A stretch of DNA of 64,000 bases from Hordeum vulgare subsp. vulgare (Eukaryota; Streptophyta; Magnoliopsida; Poales; Poaceae), in NCBI RefSeq assembly GCF_904849725.1, contig NC_058519.1, positions 541,516,316-541,580,315 on the forward strand. Reading direction: 5' to 3'. Positions within the stretch are counted from its first letter, which is position 1. The number at the start of each line of letters is the position of its first letter. The notes below the pieces were generated by a model. It had not been told where the DNA came from and ran no database searches. It worked only from the letters and a program-made list of their open reading frames with translations. This document shows, piece after piece, positions 45,840 through 57,688 of this stretch. The position numbers and the translations under genes are program-made.

Positions 45840-48800
45840 TAGTTTTGTGGCGACTAGGGAGAGTTCTTACCTGGTGCTCCTATATAGGGTTGCGGGCGCC
45901 GGTTCCTGCTCCTACCGCGTGCAGCGCTCCATACTAGGCCGGGCCAATAACAGTTGGCATTCATAAAAAAGGGCAAATAAAATAAAAAATCATAAAAATT
46001 AAAAATGGTATTTTGAAAAAGTTCATACAATTTTTCTAAAGTTGATTGAATTAAAAAAAAGTTCATTGCTTTTTACAAAACGTTCATCGAATTTAAAAAA
46101 AGTTCAACATTTTAAAAAAAATCATTGAATTTTAAAAATGTTCACTGATTTTGAAAAAAAAATTAAAGAATTTTATAAAAGTTCATCGAATTGAATTTTT
46201 CTTACAGATTTTGGGGAAAAATCACCAATTTTGAAAAAAAATCATCGAATTTGATCAAAGTTCACCACATTTTAAAAAATATCATCGAATTTGAAAAAAG
46301 TTCGTAGATTTTGAAAAATAGTTCATCGATTTTTTCCAAAACATCATTGAATTTTACGAAAAAAATCATCAAAGTTGAAGTAACTCATCAATTTTGAAAA
46401 AAGTTCATCATAATTTATCAAAATAAACAGTTCATCATAATTAAAAAAAAAATGTGCAATTAAGAACAAAGACGAATAAGTGAAAAAGTGAAAAAGGAAA
46501 AAATGAAAACACGTACGATGAAATAAGAAAGAGGGGTAGAAGCATAACCTGACCAACTATGGCGAAACGGTGGAGTGGTTACTCATTCGCACTGCCGACC
46601 TATACGTCGTGTGTTCGAATCGCCTTTGATGAAGTGTTTTTTTTCCTCTCCTCTTTTTATTTCAGAGGAAAGGAGAAATGGGACAAGCCCAGCTAACGTG
46701 CTGCAGGCGTCGGTTAGCAAATTTCCCTATCAACCGGCACCTGTGGCGCTAAATAGGAACCTCTGCTCCTACCAGCCGCTCGTTGCGGCAGGCAAGGGCT
46801 GCAACGCACGGGCTCTCCCCAATTGGGTCGGTCCAGTTTATTCTTTTTAAAAAAATTCAATAGTTATTTCTCTGTTTTTTTCCTTTTCTGCTTATTTACA
46901 TTCTTTTTTATTTTTTGGTTCGCTTTTTTTTACTTTTTTCTTTTTATTTTCGTATTAGAAGAAAAACATTTTTTTAAATTTGAAGAAGATTTATTGAAAA
47001 TATGAAAGAAGTTTGAACATTTTTTAAAATAAAAAACATTCGAGATTTAATAAAACCTTTAAAGCAGAGAAAAAAATAGTTCCTGAAATATCAAAAAAGT
47101 ATTTTATAAAACATTTTATAGACTACAAATATTTTATTGAATTCGTGGATAAATTTATAAAAACAGGGAGATATATGGAAATGGTGAACATTTTTTCAAA
47201 ATGTGAACAAAATTTGAAAAAGTTGGAAAATTTCAAAAATGTGAGCAAAGTGCAGAACATTTTTCAAGTTTCCGAACATATTTTCAAATGTGAACAATTT
47301 TTCAACATCCAGAACATATTTCGAAAATTTATGAATGAATTTTGAAACATGAATAAATTTCAACTTCGTGAACAAAATTATAAAACAGTGAACATATTTT
47401 GAATCTGCAAACAAAGTTTGAAACCGGGGACATTTTTATATTTTTCTCATAATTTGAAACAAGAACAAATTTCAAATCCATGAATAAAATTATGAAATTG
47501 TTAACATTTTTCATTAAGCCGCGAACATTTTTAAAACTATGATTTTTTTTGAAAAGTAACAATTTCAAATCAATGAAAGAAATTACAAGATTATGAATAT
47601 TATTCGGATTGTGAACAAATTTTGTGAAACCACAAACATTTTTGGAATTATGAACAACTTTCAAATTCATGAAAAAATTAAAATAATGTGAACATTTTTC
47701 GACTAGTGAACTAATTTCGAAAATATTTTTTTTTAATTTTCAATAAATTTTGAAACATGAACAAATTTGAAAGTCATGAAAAACATTGTAAAAGTTGTGA
47801 ACATTTTTCGAATTATGAACAAATTTTGAAACAACGGACATTTTTCAAATTGTGAACAAATTTCATATTCATGAGTAAAATTATGAAATTTAGAACAAGT
47901 TTTTAAAGCATGAACATTTTTTGAATCTTAAAAACATATTTTGAAACCGAGAATAAATTTAAATCTTAACGACAAATTTTGAAACCAAGATCATTTTTTG
48001 AAAAATGCAGAACATTGTTTTTTAAATCAATAACATTTTTTGAAAACGTAGAACATGTTTTGAAAATCGATTTATTTAGAAAAATCTATAACATTTTTTG
48101 AAATAAAATAAATAAACAAAAAAAAGGAAAAAAGAAAAATAAAAACAGCAGTTCAGGGAACCTTCGAAAAGGTTACCAAAACCGGGAAAAAAAACTAGCA
48201 GGAAGGTTCCAAAACCAGCCTGCAACCCGTAAATGGGCCAGTCCATTTAAACGTCACTAATTTCCCCGCTCTGAGCAAATCCCCGACATCGTTTCACACA
48301 GATATGCGAATAAGGAAAACCCTATTTAGTAGCAAAGGCACAGGTTAAAGGCAAATTTTGCTAATCGGCGTCTGTATCGCTCCGCCATGGGCCGGCCCAT
48401 TTAAATATCCGATATGTGTTTTAGCCCATGATTTTATTCCAAATCGATGAAATTTTTTGAAAATCTGTGAACTTTTTTTTTGAAAACTGATGAACTTTTT
48501 TTGAAATTGATGAACTTTTCTGAAAATTGGTGAACATGATTTGAAATTCATCAACTTTATTCAAAAGCAGTGAAATATTTTTAAAAATTGATGAACATTT
48601 TTTAAAATCGATGAACTTTTTAATAAAATCAATTCTGTTTTTTTGAATTCTCGGAACTTTTTGGAAATACATAAACATATTTTAAAATCTTCTGATTTTC
48701 TATAGTCATTGAACTTTTTCGCAAATCTGATTTTTTTTAAATTCTATGAACTTTTTTTGATGTTTAAGGACCAACACATTCTACATGGGGCCAGCCCACA

Positions 48801-49060
48801 AGAAGGAGCGTTGCACGCACTCGTTTGCCTATCCGGTGCTAAAGGCGTCGTATAGGACCTCCCGAGCGAATAGCATTTTCCGCAGATAGGATTTCATCTT
48901 CTTAAGCATAGAATAGGTAGGTGGCGCCCGTGCGCCTCACCACATGGGCCAGCCTGGCAAAACTGCACAAAAAGCAAACTGCGAGTAAATGCATTCACGT
49001 TTAATCGGAAGAACTGGGATTCGATCTCTGCACGGTAATGTAAATGCCCACACGTGTTAA
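45840..49060. repeat. AT-rich degenerate repeat zone with inverted arms
   Basis: Left array (about 45985-46460) repeats gttcatcgaatttgaaaaa-like units; right array (about 48430-48780) repeats the complement, gatgaactttttttgaaa. The middle (about 47000-48120) repeats gaacatttttgaaac and gaacaaattttgaaa. Outer GC-rich blocks also look inverted: 45880-45955 (tcctatatagg...gcgtgcagcgctcc...ggccgggcc) against 48786-48870. Further ggccggccc-type blocks occur at 46680-46840, 48230 and 48385. Such texture is common inside Triticeae CACTA and other DNA transposons; the CACTA-like exons just to the right fit this, but I found no CACTA terminus. Frames here are Phe/Lys/Asn-rich artefacts. Confidence 0.6.
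46559..46624 (+). other. tRNA-like module (degenerate)
   Basis: tggcgaaacggtggagtggtt resembles a tRNA D-arm/box A, and gtgttcgaatcgcc matches a T-arm/box B (GTTCGAATC) about 40 bases later. I cannot fold a convincing acceptor stem or anticodon arm, so this is not called as a tRNA gene. A second box-B-like string, gatcgaatcccag, lies on the minus strand near 49010-49025, in the opposite arm of the repeat zone. Confidence 0.35.
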
Positions 49061-49075
49061 CAGTTAGGAAGCGTT

Positions 49076-49250
49076 TGATACGTGTCTAATGTATTTATAT
49101 TTTTTTATTGTTCCATGCTATTATATTATCTGTTTTGGATGTTTTATATGCATTTATATATTTTTTTATTATTATTTTTGTGACTAACCTATTAATCTAG
49201 AGCCTAGTGTCAGTTTTTGTTTTTTTCGTTTATAAATATTTCAGATAAAA
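49076..49250 (+). repeat. Fragment of a TGATACGT-type Gypsy LTR
   Basis: tgatacgtgtctaatgtatt ... ccatgctattatattatctg ... gactaacctattaatctagag matches, on the plus strand, the LTR start of the solo LTR at 28405 and the element at 30606. Only about 175 bp is recognisable, with no second terminus. It is a truncated, old copy. Confidence 0.6.
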
Positions 49251-49342
49251 AATATTAAATTATATATGTACATATTATTATTCATGTTAGGTATTCAATT
49301 TTTTTATGTTGTACTAATTTATTTTACTCTTTATCATGGCAG

Positions 49343-50780
49343 GTGTTGAAAGATGGTGCGTGCGGGTCCAGATCGCTTGGCGGGTTCTTCTTCGTCAGCC
49401 GCCCGCGCGAGGGGTGGTACTTCCATTCCACCCCTATCTCTCTGTAGAGCCTTGGTGGACAGTGTGACGACACCATCGCGGGTGCTTCTTCGTCGGCGAC
49501 ATTGCCCACTCGGAGTGGAGGTTGGGCAGGGAAGAAGGGGAAGGGTACAAGACGTGGTCGCGGGAGAGGTAGGTGGACTGCTACGCCGTCCTCGCCACCA
49601 CCACCAGCTCATTCACCCGAGCACAAGACTACTATGGTGGAGCCGTTTGCGGTGGATGCTACGGGGACTCTGGTCCAGGAGTCTCGGGTCGACGGACATT
49701 CGGTCCATGACACTCTGGTCCATGAGCCTCGGGTCGACGGGCATTCGGCCCATGAGACTATGGTTCGTGAGGCTACGTCCTAGGAGACTCCCGCCACAGA
49801 GGCCTCGACCAACGTGGAGACGTCCTGATGGGGTGCCTGGCCGGACCGGACCGAGAGGTCGGGTGGCCATTTTGTTGGTGGCGGGGATCAGTCTATGGAT
49901 AGCGAGGGCGACGTGGTGGACGGGGTCACTGTGTACAAGTATGGTAGTACACGTCTCCCGGAAGTACCAGCGACCCGCAAGCACAGGCCGGTGATTACGC
50001 CTGAAGGGGAGAGGTAAGTGCATTTACTCTTTTTTTACCTTTTACCTTTAAGTTTCTTCAAATATCTAATGCATTGACCTTGTTATACTGCAGGGGTTGG
50101 AAACACCTCGTTGGAGTCCGCAAGCCGAACACCGTCCTTGGTGTGCTTTGCTAAACAAATTTTCCGGGGCTTGTCACGTTGCCCGGTGAGGGTCAGGTTC
50201 CTACACTAGCATTTACCTGGGAGCATTACGAGGCTCGCAGGCCCCGCCGGAGGAGATTATAGATGGTGTCTTGTGACACACGAGGGCCGAGATGGTTATC
50301 AACACCTTTTGGGTAAATTCTCCTTTTACACAATCTAAAATTAACAATATAGCTAAATATTGCACTAATAGGTGTTGTCTCGTTTGATTGTAGACCTTCT
50401 ACAGGTGTGAGGAGCGATATGAGGAGGCGGCGGCCAAGGTTCTCGAGGCCGAGTGCAGACGGCTATTACAGAACTTATGCCACGAGGCTCGGCCGCACGC
50501 TATTCAAGACTACTACGCCACGCGTGGTGTTAAGAAGAAGAAGAAAGAGTGTCGCGGAAAGTATCTGAAGCAGGAGCACTGCATGCAGGTAATTACCTAT
50601 TCTTAAGGCCTTGTACGTAGTTTTCTTGATTTGATTCGTAGGCGTAGTGCTCAAAATTCTTTTTACTAACTTATAGGTGCCCCCGAGATGGTGTGCGGAT
50701 AAGATGGATTGTTGGGAGGCGTTGGTGGATGACTGATGCACACGCAACTCACGAGCCGTCCACGATAATGTGAAGGATCG
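49343..50780 (+). pseudogene. CACTA (En/Spm) TNPA-like gene, exons interrupted by a Copia insertion
   Basis: Four exon-like blocks with usable splice sites: 49343-50013 (acceptor atggcag, donor gag|gtaagt), 50094-~50311 (acceptor actgcag), ~50394-50588 (acceptor attgtag, donor cag|gtaatt) and 50678-50780. Exon 1 is Arg/Ser/Pro-rich and repetitive. Later exons read RGWKHLVGVRKPNTVLGVLC, FYRCEERYEEAAAKVLEAEC, IQDYYATRGVKKKKK and VPPRWCADKMDCWEALVDD, as in the plant transposase Ptta/En/Spm family (Transposase_24). A TAA follows VLGVLC near 50153 and a TGA follows ALVDD near 50736 where Trp is expected; exon 2 also loses frame. The rest is cut off by the reverse Copia at 50781. Exon 1 starts after an intron end, so an upstream exon exists or existed. 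Confidence 0.8.
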
Positions 50781-52612
50781 TGTTGGGGAACGTTGCATGG
50801 GAAACAAAAAAATTCCTACGCATACGCAATACCTATCCATGGTGATGATCATCTATGAGAGGGGAGAGTGACTCTACATACCCTTATAGATCGCTAAGCA
50901 AAAGCGTATATAACGCGGTTGATGTAGTGGAACATCTTCGCGGTCCAAATCGCAGCCCATCCCGCGATCTCATCACGACCCATCCTGCCATCCCATCACG
51001 ATCCATACCGATCTAGTGTCAAACGGACGACACCTCCGCGTTCAGCACACGTACAGCTCGATGACGATCATCACCTTCTTGATCCAGCAAGAGGGGCAGA
51101 GAGGTATATGAGTTCTCCAGCACGACGACGTGGTAGTGGTGGTGGTGAACTAATCCAGCAGGGCTTCGCCTAAGCACTGCCGAACTAGACTAGAGGAGAA
51201 ACAGATCTAGATGTTGTAGAGGGAGCACGTGGCAATTAGGGTTAGCCCTCACCTCTAAAACCTCTAGTATATATAGAAGAAAGGGGAGAGGAGGGAGCCT
51301 TGGCCCCTACTCCAAGGAGGTTCGGCCGAACCAAACAAGGGAGGAATCCACCTCCCACAAGGGAGGTGGAATCCTATTAGGACTCCTTCCTAATTTGGAA
51401 ACTCTTTCCACCTTTTGGCTTTTTTCTTATCCCTCCACTCCAGCCGCATGGGCCCTTAGGGGAGGCTTGGGCCAGCCCACCAGGGGCTGAACTGCCTCCT
51501 CTCACAGCCCATGAATCCCTTGGGTCGTCACACCCATCCTGGTGGTCCCCTGGTACCCTCCCAGCACTTCGGGTACACTACCGATAAGCCCAAAACTTTT
51601 CTAGAGACCAAAACAGGACTTCCTGTATATCAATCTTTACCTCCAGACCATTTCGGAGCTCCTCGTGACGTCGAGGATCTCATCCGGGACTCCGAACAAC
51701 CTTTGGTCACCAACACCTATAACTCAACTATACTGAAACGTCAACAAACCTTAAGTGTGCACACCCTGCGGGTTCGAGAACTATGTAGACATGACCTGAT
51801 ACATTCTCGGGTCAATAACCAATAGCGAGACCTCGATGACCATATTGGCTCCCACATATTCTACGAAGATATTTATCGGTTGAACCTCTATGTCAAGGAT
51901 TCAGTTAATCCCATATGATGTTCCCTTTGTCCTTCGGTATGTTACTTGCCCGAGATTCGATCGATGGTATCTCTATACCTAGTTGAATCTCGTTACCGGC
52001 AAGTATCTTTACTCGTTCCGTAATACAAGATCCCACGACTAACTCCTTAGTCACATTGCTTGCAAGGCTTGTTGTGATGCTGTATTATCGAGTGGGCCCC
52101 CAAATACCTCTCCGTCACACGGAGTGACAAATCCTAGTCTTGATCCATGGCAACCCAACAGACACCTTCGGAGATGCCTGTAGAGCACCTTTATAGTCAC
52201 CCACTTACGTTGCGACGTTTGATACACACAAGGTATTCCTACGGTGTCCGGGAGTTGCATGATCTCATGGTCATAGGAACACATACATTGACATGCAGAA
52301 GACAGTAGCAATAAACTGACACGATCATATGCTACGTTCATAGTTTGGGTCTTGCCCATCACATCATTATCATAATGATGTGATCCTGTTATCAAGTGAC
52401 AACACTTGTCTATGGCGAGGAAACCTTGACCATCTTTAATCAATGAGCTAGTCAACTAGAGGCTCACTAGGGACAGTGTGTTGTCTATCTATCCACACAT
52501 GTATTTGAGTTTCCAATCAATACAATTCTAGCATGGATAATAAACGATTATCATGAACAAGGAAATATACTAATAACCAATTTATTATTGCCTCTAGGGC
52601 ATATTTCCAACA
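50781..52612 (-). repeat. 3' LTR of decayed reverse Copia
   Basis: 1832 bp; minus-strand TGTTGGAAATATGCCCTAG at 52612 to CAACGTTCCCCAACA at 50781. U3 resembles the nested copy's type (agaggagg, ggaatcctattagg, aaagagtttcc) more than the outer copy's. It sits next to gtctcccacttgcac, the polypurine complement. Confidence 0.9.
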
Positions 52613-55600
52613 GTCTCCCACTTGCACTAGAATCAATAATCTAGTTCACATCACTATGTGATTGTAATGAATCTAACACCCATACAGTTATGGGGTTTGA
52701 TCATATCTTGCTTGTGAGAGAGGTTTTTAGTCGACGGGTCTGAATCTTTCAGATCCATGTGTGCTTTACAAATCTCTATGTCATCCTATAGATGCTGCTA
52801 CCACACGCCATTTGAAACTATTCCAAATGACTGCTCCACTATAGGAATCCGGTTTACTACTCACAGTTGTCCGGATTACTGTCAAAGCTTGCATCAACGT
52901 AACTCTTTAAGACAAACTCTTTAATCACCTCCATAATCGAGAAAAATCCCTCAGTCCACTAGTTACTAAGGATAACTTTGACCACCGTTCAGTGATTCAA
53001 TCCTGGATCACTCTTTGTACCCCTTGACAGACTCATGGCAACGCACACATCAGGTGCGATACACATCATGGCATATTTAGAGCCTACGGCTAAGGTATAG
53101 GGGACGACCTTCGTCCTTTCTCTTTCTTTTGCCGTGGTCAGGCTTTTGAGTCTTACTCAAAATCACACCTTACAATACAGTCAAGAACTCCTTCTTTAAC
53201 TGATCCATTTTGAACTCCTTCAAAAATCTTGTCAAGGTATGTATTCATTGAAATTTTTATCAAGCGTCTTCATATATCTCCATAGATCTTGGTGCTCAAT
53301 GTTCAAGTAGCTCAATCCAGGTTTTCCTTTGAAAAACTCCTTCAAACAACCCTTTATGCTTTCCAAAAATTCTACATTATTTCCGATCAACAATATGTCA
53401 ACCACATATACTAATAAAAAATTCTATAGTGCTCCCACTCACTTCTTTGGGAATAGAAGTTTCACATAAACCTTGTATAAACCCAAAACCTTTGATCATC
53501 TCATGAAAGTGTATATTCCAACTCCGAGATGCTTTCTCCAGTCCATAGAAGGATCGATGGAGCTTGCATACTTGTTAGCACCCTTAGGATCGACAAAACC
53601 TTCTGGTTGTATCACATACAACCTTTCCTCAAGGAAACCGTCGAGGAAATAATTTTTTGACATCCTATCCGCAAGATTTTGTAAATAATGCAAAAACTGC
53701 TAACATAATTCCAACAGACTTTAGCATCGCTACGAGTGAGAAAGTCTCATCTTAAACTCTTGGAACTTGTCGGAAACATCTTTGTGAAAAGTCGAGCTTT
53801 CTTAATGGTGACATTCACCATCATATTCCGTCTTCCTTTTAAAGATCCATCTCTACCTAACAGCCTTATGACCATCAAGTAGTTCTTCCAAAGTCTACAC
53901 TTTGTTTTCATACATGGATCCTATCTCATACTTCATGGCCTTTAGCCATTCGTCGGAATACGGGCCCACCATCACTTTTCCATAGCTCGTAGGTTCATTG
54001 TTGTCCAGCAACATGACCTCCAAGACAAGATTATTGTACCACTCTCGAGCAGTACGTGTCCTTGTCGACCTATGAGGTCTGGTAGTAACTTGATCCGAAG
54101 CTTCATGATCACCATCATCAGCTTCCACTTCAACTGGTGTAGGCACCACAGGAACAACTTCCTACGCCCTTCTACTCTCTGGTTGAAGTGATGGTGCAAT
54201 AACCTCATCAAGTACCACCATCCTCCCACTCAATTCTTTCACGATAAACTCTTTCTCAAGAAAGAACCCTTTTCCGGAAACAAACACTTTGCTTTCGGAT
54301 CTAAGATAGGAGGTATACCCAACTGTTTTGGGTATCCTATGAAGATGCATTTATCCGCTTTGGGTTCGAGCTTATCAGGCTGAAGCCTTTTGACATAAGC
54401 ATCGTAGCCCCAAACTTTAAGAAACGACAGCTTAGGTTTCTCCAAACCATAGTACATACGGTGTCATCTCAATGGAAATACGTGGTGCCCTATTTAAAGT
54501 GAATGTGATTGTCTGTAATGTGTAACCCCAAAACAATAGTGGTAATTCGATAAGAGACATCATAGTATGCACCATATCCTATAGGGCGCGGCTATGACGT
54601 TCGGACACACCATCACACCATGGTGTTACAGGTGGCATGAGTTGTGAAACAACTTTCACATTGTCTTAAATGTTTACCAAACTCGCAACTCATATATATA
54701 TTTACCTCCACGATCACATCGTAGACATATAATCCTCTTGTCACGACGATCTTCAACTTCACTCTGAAATTGCGCGAACTTTTCAATAATTCAGACTCGT
54801 GATTCATCAACTAAATGCACATGTATCTACTAAAATCATGTGTGAAGTAAGAACACAACGATATCCACTGCGTGCCTCAGCACTCATTAGACTGCATACA
54901 TCAAAAATGTATTACTTCCAATAATTTACTTTCTTGTTCCATCTCACTGGAAAATGAGGCCTCCAGTCATCTTGCCCATGATTTACATGTCTCAAGTGAT
55001 TCAAAATCAAGTGAGTCCAAGCGATCCATCTGCATGGAGTTTCTTCATGCGTCTACACCAATAGGCATGGTTCGCATGTCTCAAACGATTCAAAAATGAG
55101 TGGGTCCAAAGATCCATCAGTATGGAGCTTCTTCATGCGTTTTACACCAATATGACTCAAGCGGTAGTGCCAGAAGTAAGTGGTACTATCATTACTACTT
55201 TGTATCTTTTGGGATCAATATCATGAACATGTGTATCACTACGAGCGAGATTCAACAAACCATTGAAGGTATTTATTCAAGCAAATAGAATAATCATTAT
55301 CCTCTTTAAATGAATAATCGTATTGCAATAAACACGATCTAATCATGTTCATGCTCAACACAAACACCAAATAACATTTTTTTAGGTTCAAAACTAATCC
55401 CGATGGTAGAGGGAGCGTGTTATGTTTGATCACATCAACCTTGAAATTTCTTCCAACACACATCAGCACCTCACCCTTACTAGTATCATTTTAGTTTGTA
55501 GCTTTTATTTCGAGCTACCAACACTTAGCAACCAAACCGGTATCTAATACCCTGGTTCTACTAGGAGTACTAGTAAAGTACACATCGATATCATGTATAT

Positions 55601-56099
55601 CCAATATACTTTTGTCGACTTTGCCAGCATTCTTATCTACCAAGTAACTAGGGTAGTTACGCTTCAGTGACAGTTCCCCTCAAAATAGAAGGACTTAGTC
55701 CTGGGTTTGGGTTCAACCTTGGGTTTCCTTACTAGAGTGGCAACTGGCTTGCCATTTCATGAAGTATCCCTTTTAACCATTGCCCTTCTTGAAACTAGTG
55801 GTTTTACAAACCATCAACAATTGACGCTCCTACTTGATTTCTACTTTCGCGGTGTCAAACATCGCAAATAACTCAAGGATCATCATCTCTATACCTGACA
55901 TGTTATAGTTCATCCCCAAGCTCAGTAGCTTGGTGGCAGTGACTTTGGAGAACTATGTCAATCACTTTCTTATCTGGAAGATCAACTCCCACTCAATTCA
56001 AGCGATTGTAGGAATCGGACAATCTAAGCACATTCTCAACGATTGAGCTTTTCTACCTTACTTCGCAGGCCAAGAATCTTGCTGGAGGTCTCATACCTA
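52613..56099 (-). pseudogene. Decayed gag-pol of reverse Copia
   Basis: Islands in minus-strand order: gag near 56090-55830 (complement of gaggtatgagacctcc onward), a degenerate zinc-knuckle region near 55680, protease to pre-integrase 55469-55239 (LPSGLVLNLKKCYLV, SCLLQYDYSFK), integrase 54810-54613, integrase C-terminal 54457-54162 (KLEPKADKCIFIGYPKQLG), RT 54149-53496 (fragments) and RNase H near 52880. No frame exceeds about 85 codons. The frame change after FIGYPK and the loss of the segment after the YSF motif match the lesions at 15330-15370 and 14480-14560. Near 54990-55110 a stretch of pre-integrase (fragments around atggagtttcttcatgcg and atggagcttcttcatgcg) is duplicated locally. 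Confidence 0.85.
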
Positions 56100-56829
56100 T
56101 GAAAAGGATCGAGATGGACCTAGAGGGGGGGGTGAATAGGTACAAATCCAAATTTTAATAATTACTTAGCAATTTTAGGCAAAAGTGCGGAATATGAGTG
56201 TAGGCCTAATAATTGCTACGACAAGGAGTAAACTATTTAGAGTGAAGTAAGACAAGCGGTAAACAATAATCAAATACAAGTACGTAATAAGGATTAACAC
56301 AAGTAGAGAGTTAGGGTTAGGAATAACCGAAACTCCAAGAGAGACAAGGATGTATCCCGATGTTCACTTCCTTGGAGGGAAGCTACGTCACCGTTAGAGG
56401 GGCGGATGTTACCACGAAGGCACACCAACGCCACGAAGGCTCACCCTATTCTCCCTTTGAGATAACTCCACGAAGGCGTTTCTCAACCACTAGTGGTAAG
56501 CCTTGAGGTGGCTTCCAAACCTTCACAAACTTTCCGGGGGAAATCACAATGGTTTGATTCCTCTCCGAAGGCTCCTACCGCCTAGGAGTCTCCAACCTCC
56601 AAGAGTAACAAGATCACGAGGATTGCTCAAAACTTGCTCAAATCACAAATCACTTTGGTGGGAAGGAGGAGAGGGAGACGATCTATCTTTTGATTGGAAC
56701 AACACTCAAAGGAACTCACAAATGCTCTTGGGATCTAGAATTTGGTGTAGACAAGAGTGAGTGAGAGGAAAGGTGTTCTTGGATGTAGTCTAGCTGTGTT
56801 GAACACTCTTTCATGAGGTGGGAGAAGAG

Positions 56830-56837
56830 TATATATA
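56830..56837 (-). promoter_or_regulatory. TATA box of Sirevirus LTR
   Basis: Complement of tatatata within gagtatatatagtgg. It lies about 45 bp downstream (minus strand) of the nearest GGACGTCC-type palindrome, as expected for a core promoter below an upstream array. Confidence 0.65.
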
Positions 56838-56879
56838 GTGGGGAGTGAAAACAGCCGTTGGGGACACTTTAAGTCACAC

Positions 56880-57320
56880 AGGGTCCGGACGTCCGATGGT
56901 TGCTGGAAGTCCGGGCGTCCACGAGGTGTCGGACGTCCGACAGGGGTCGATCGTCCGAGGCTTGTAGATATGACTGAAAATACTGTGAATTGAACAGCGG
57001 CCGGACGTCCGGAGAGGACCGGAAATCCGAGTTATTCGACTCAACTTCTTCTGGTGGGAGGTTCCGGATTTCCGAAGGGGAACGGACGTTCGGCCCTCGG
57101 ACGTCCGGAGGGAGCCGGAAATCCGAGTTATAGAGCTCATGTTCTACTGGTGCAGGGCTCCGGATTTCCGAGGCTGGTCGGACGTCCGGCCCTTGGACGT
57201 CCGGAGGGAGCCGGAAATCCGAGTTATATGACTCAAATACTTCTGGTGGAGGGCTCCGGATTTCTGAAGCCTGCCGGTCGTCCGGCCCTCTGACGTCCGG
57301 AGGGAGCCGGACGTTCGAGG
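56880..57320. promoter_or_regulatory. Array of GGACGTCC-type palindromes in Sirevirus U3
   Basis: At least ten perfect or near-perfect copies of (T/C)CGGACGTCCG(G/A), for example at 56883, 56929, 57000, 57084, 57099, 57178, 57195 and 57290, partly within the 96-bp tandem repeats. The core contains GACGTC, an ACGT-type site known to bind plant bZIP factors. Palindromic, CpG-rich U3 regions have been reported for Sireviruses. A regulatory role here is inferred. Confidence 0.6.
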
Positions 57321-57671
57321 CAATAGACCTGTTTTGAGATAAGAACAGAGCGGAGAATATGTGGTATTGGGTATGACAGTGAAGATGTGGTATGAGCAAG
57401 TTCATCGCAAAACCTGTGATCCCCTCTTAATAGTGCGGGATCCCTATACTCAATATTAGTAAACTCAAAAGAATAGTCTACATCATCTTTTCTTAATCCC
57501 GAGCCTTCTCGAAATATAAATCCCGATCTTCTCAGACCACCTTTGGCACATAATTCTCAATCTACTAAAGTACTTGCCATCCTGAGATACACTCAACAAA
57601 CAGGATTAGTTTCCTATGTATGTGTTGTCAATAACACCAAAAGTCGATTAGGGGCATAGCATGCACTTTCA

Positions 57672-57688
57672 ATCACCCCCTTTTTGGT
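57672..57688 (-). other. Polypurine tract of Sirevirus
   Basis: Minus strand accaaaaagggggtgat directly precedes the LTR start at 57671. Similar purine runs recur near 57750 (aaggggga), 58010 (aaagggggag) and 60222 (tagggggag). Confidence 0.7.

Larger units (their letters stand above)
50781..56099 (-). mobile_element. Reverse-oriented decayed Angela-type Copia (same sublineage as 10297-18883)
   Basis: 3' LTR 50781-52612, polypurine complement at 52613, and an interior running back through RNase H, RT, integrase and protease to gag, where the Sirevirus entered at 56100. Left duplication copy expected: gatcg (50776-50780) inside the CACTA exon. The gag N-terminus, leader and 5' LTR should lie right of the Sirevirus, beyond the window. 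Coding decay resembles that of the nested Copia, including shared lesions. Confidence 0.88.
56100..57671 (-). repeat. 3' LTR of Sirevirus with 96-bp tandem repeats
   Basis: 1572 bp, minus-strand TGAAAGTGCATGCTATGCCCC (57671) to ...CTCGATCCTTTTCA (56100), with inverted ends TGAAA/TTTCA. Contains three 96-bp units starting at 57019, 57115 and 57211 (each with ccggaaatccgagttat), with a partial fourth at 57307, and a TATA box on the minus strand at 56830-56837. Confidence 0.83.

Noticed and set aside
46559..46624. Functional tRNA gene
   Set aside because: Box A and B resemblance only; no convincing acceptor stem or anticodon loop by eye.
47145..47670. Phe/Asn/Lys-rich frames as small proteins
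   Set aside because: They arise from degenerate gaacattttt repeats on both strands and have no other support.
49353..49994. 213-codon frame as an intact standalone gene
   Set aside because: The overlapping frame and splice sites show it is an exon of a CACTA TNPA-like gene; the Arg/Ser-rich text is low complexity.
56100..56112. gatcg at 56108 as the right target duplication of the Copia at 50781
   Set aside because: It lies inside the Sirevirus LTR terminus, and the Copia interior is uninterrupted up to 56099, so the match with 50776-50780 is coincidental.
56900..57320. CRISPR-like array from regular 96-bp spacing
   Set aside because: This is a plant retrotransposon LTR; the repeats are contiguous tandem units without unique spacers.
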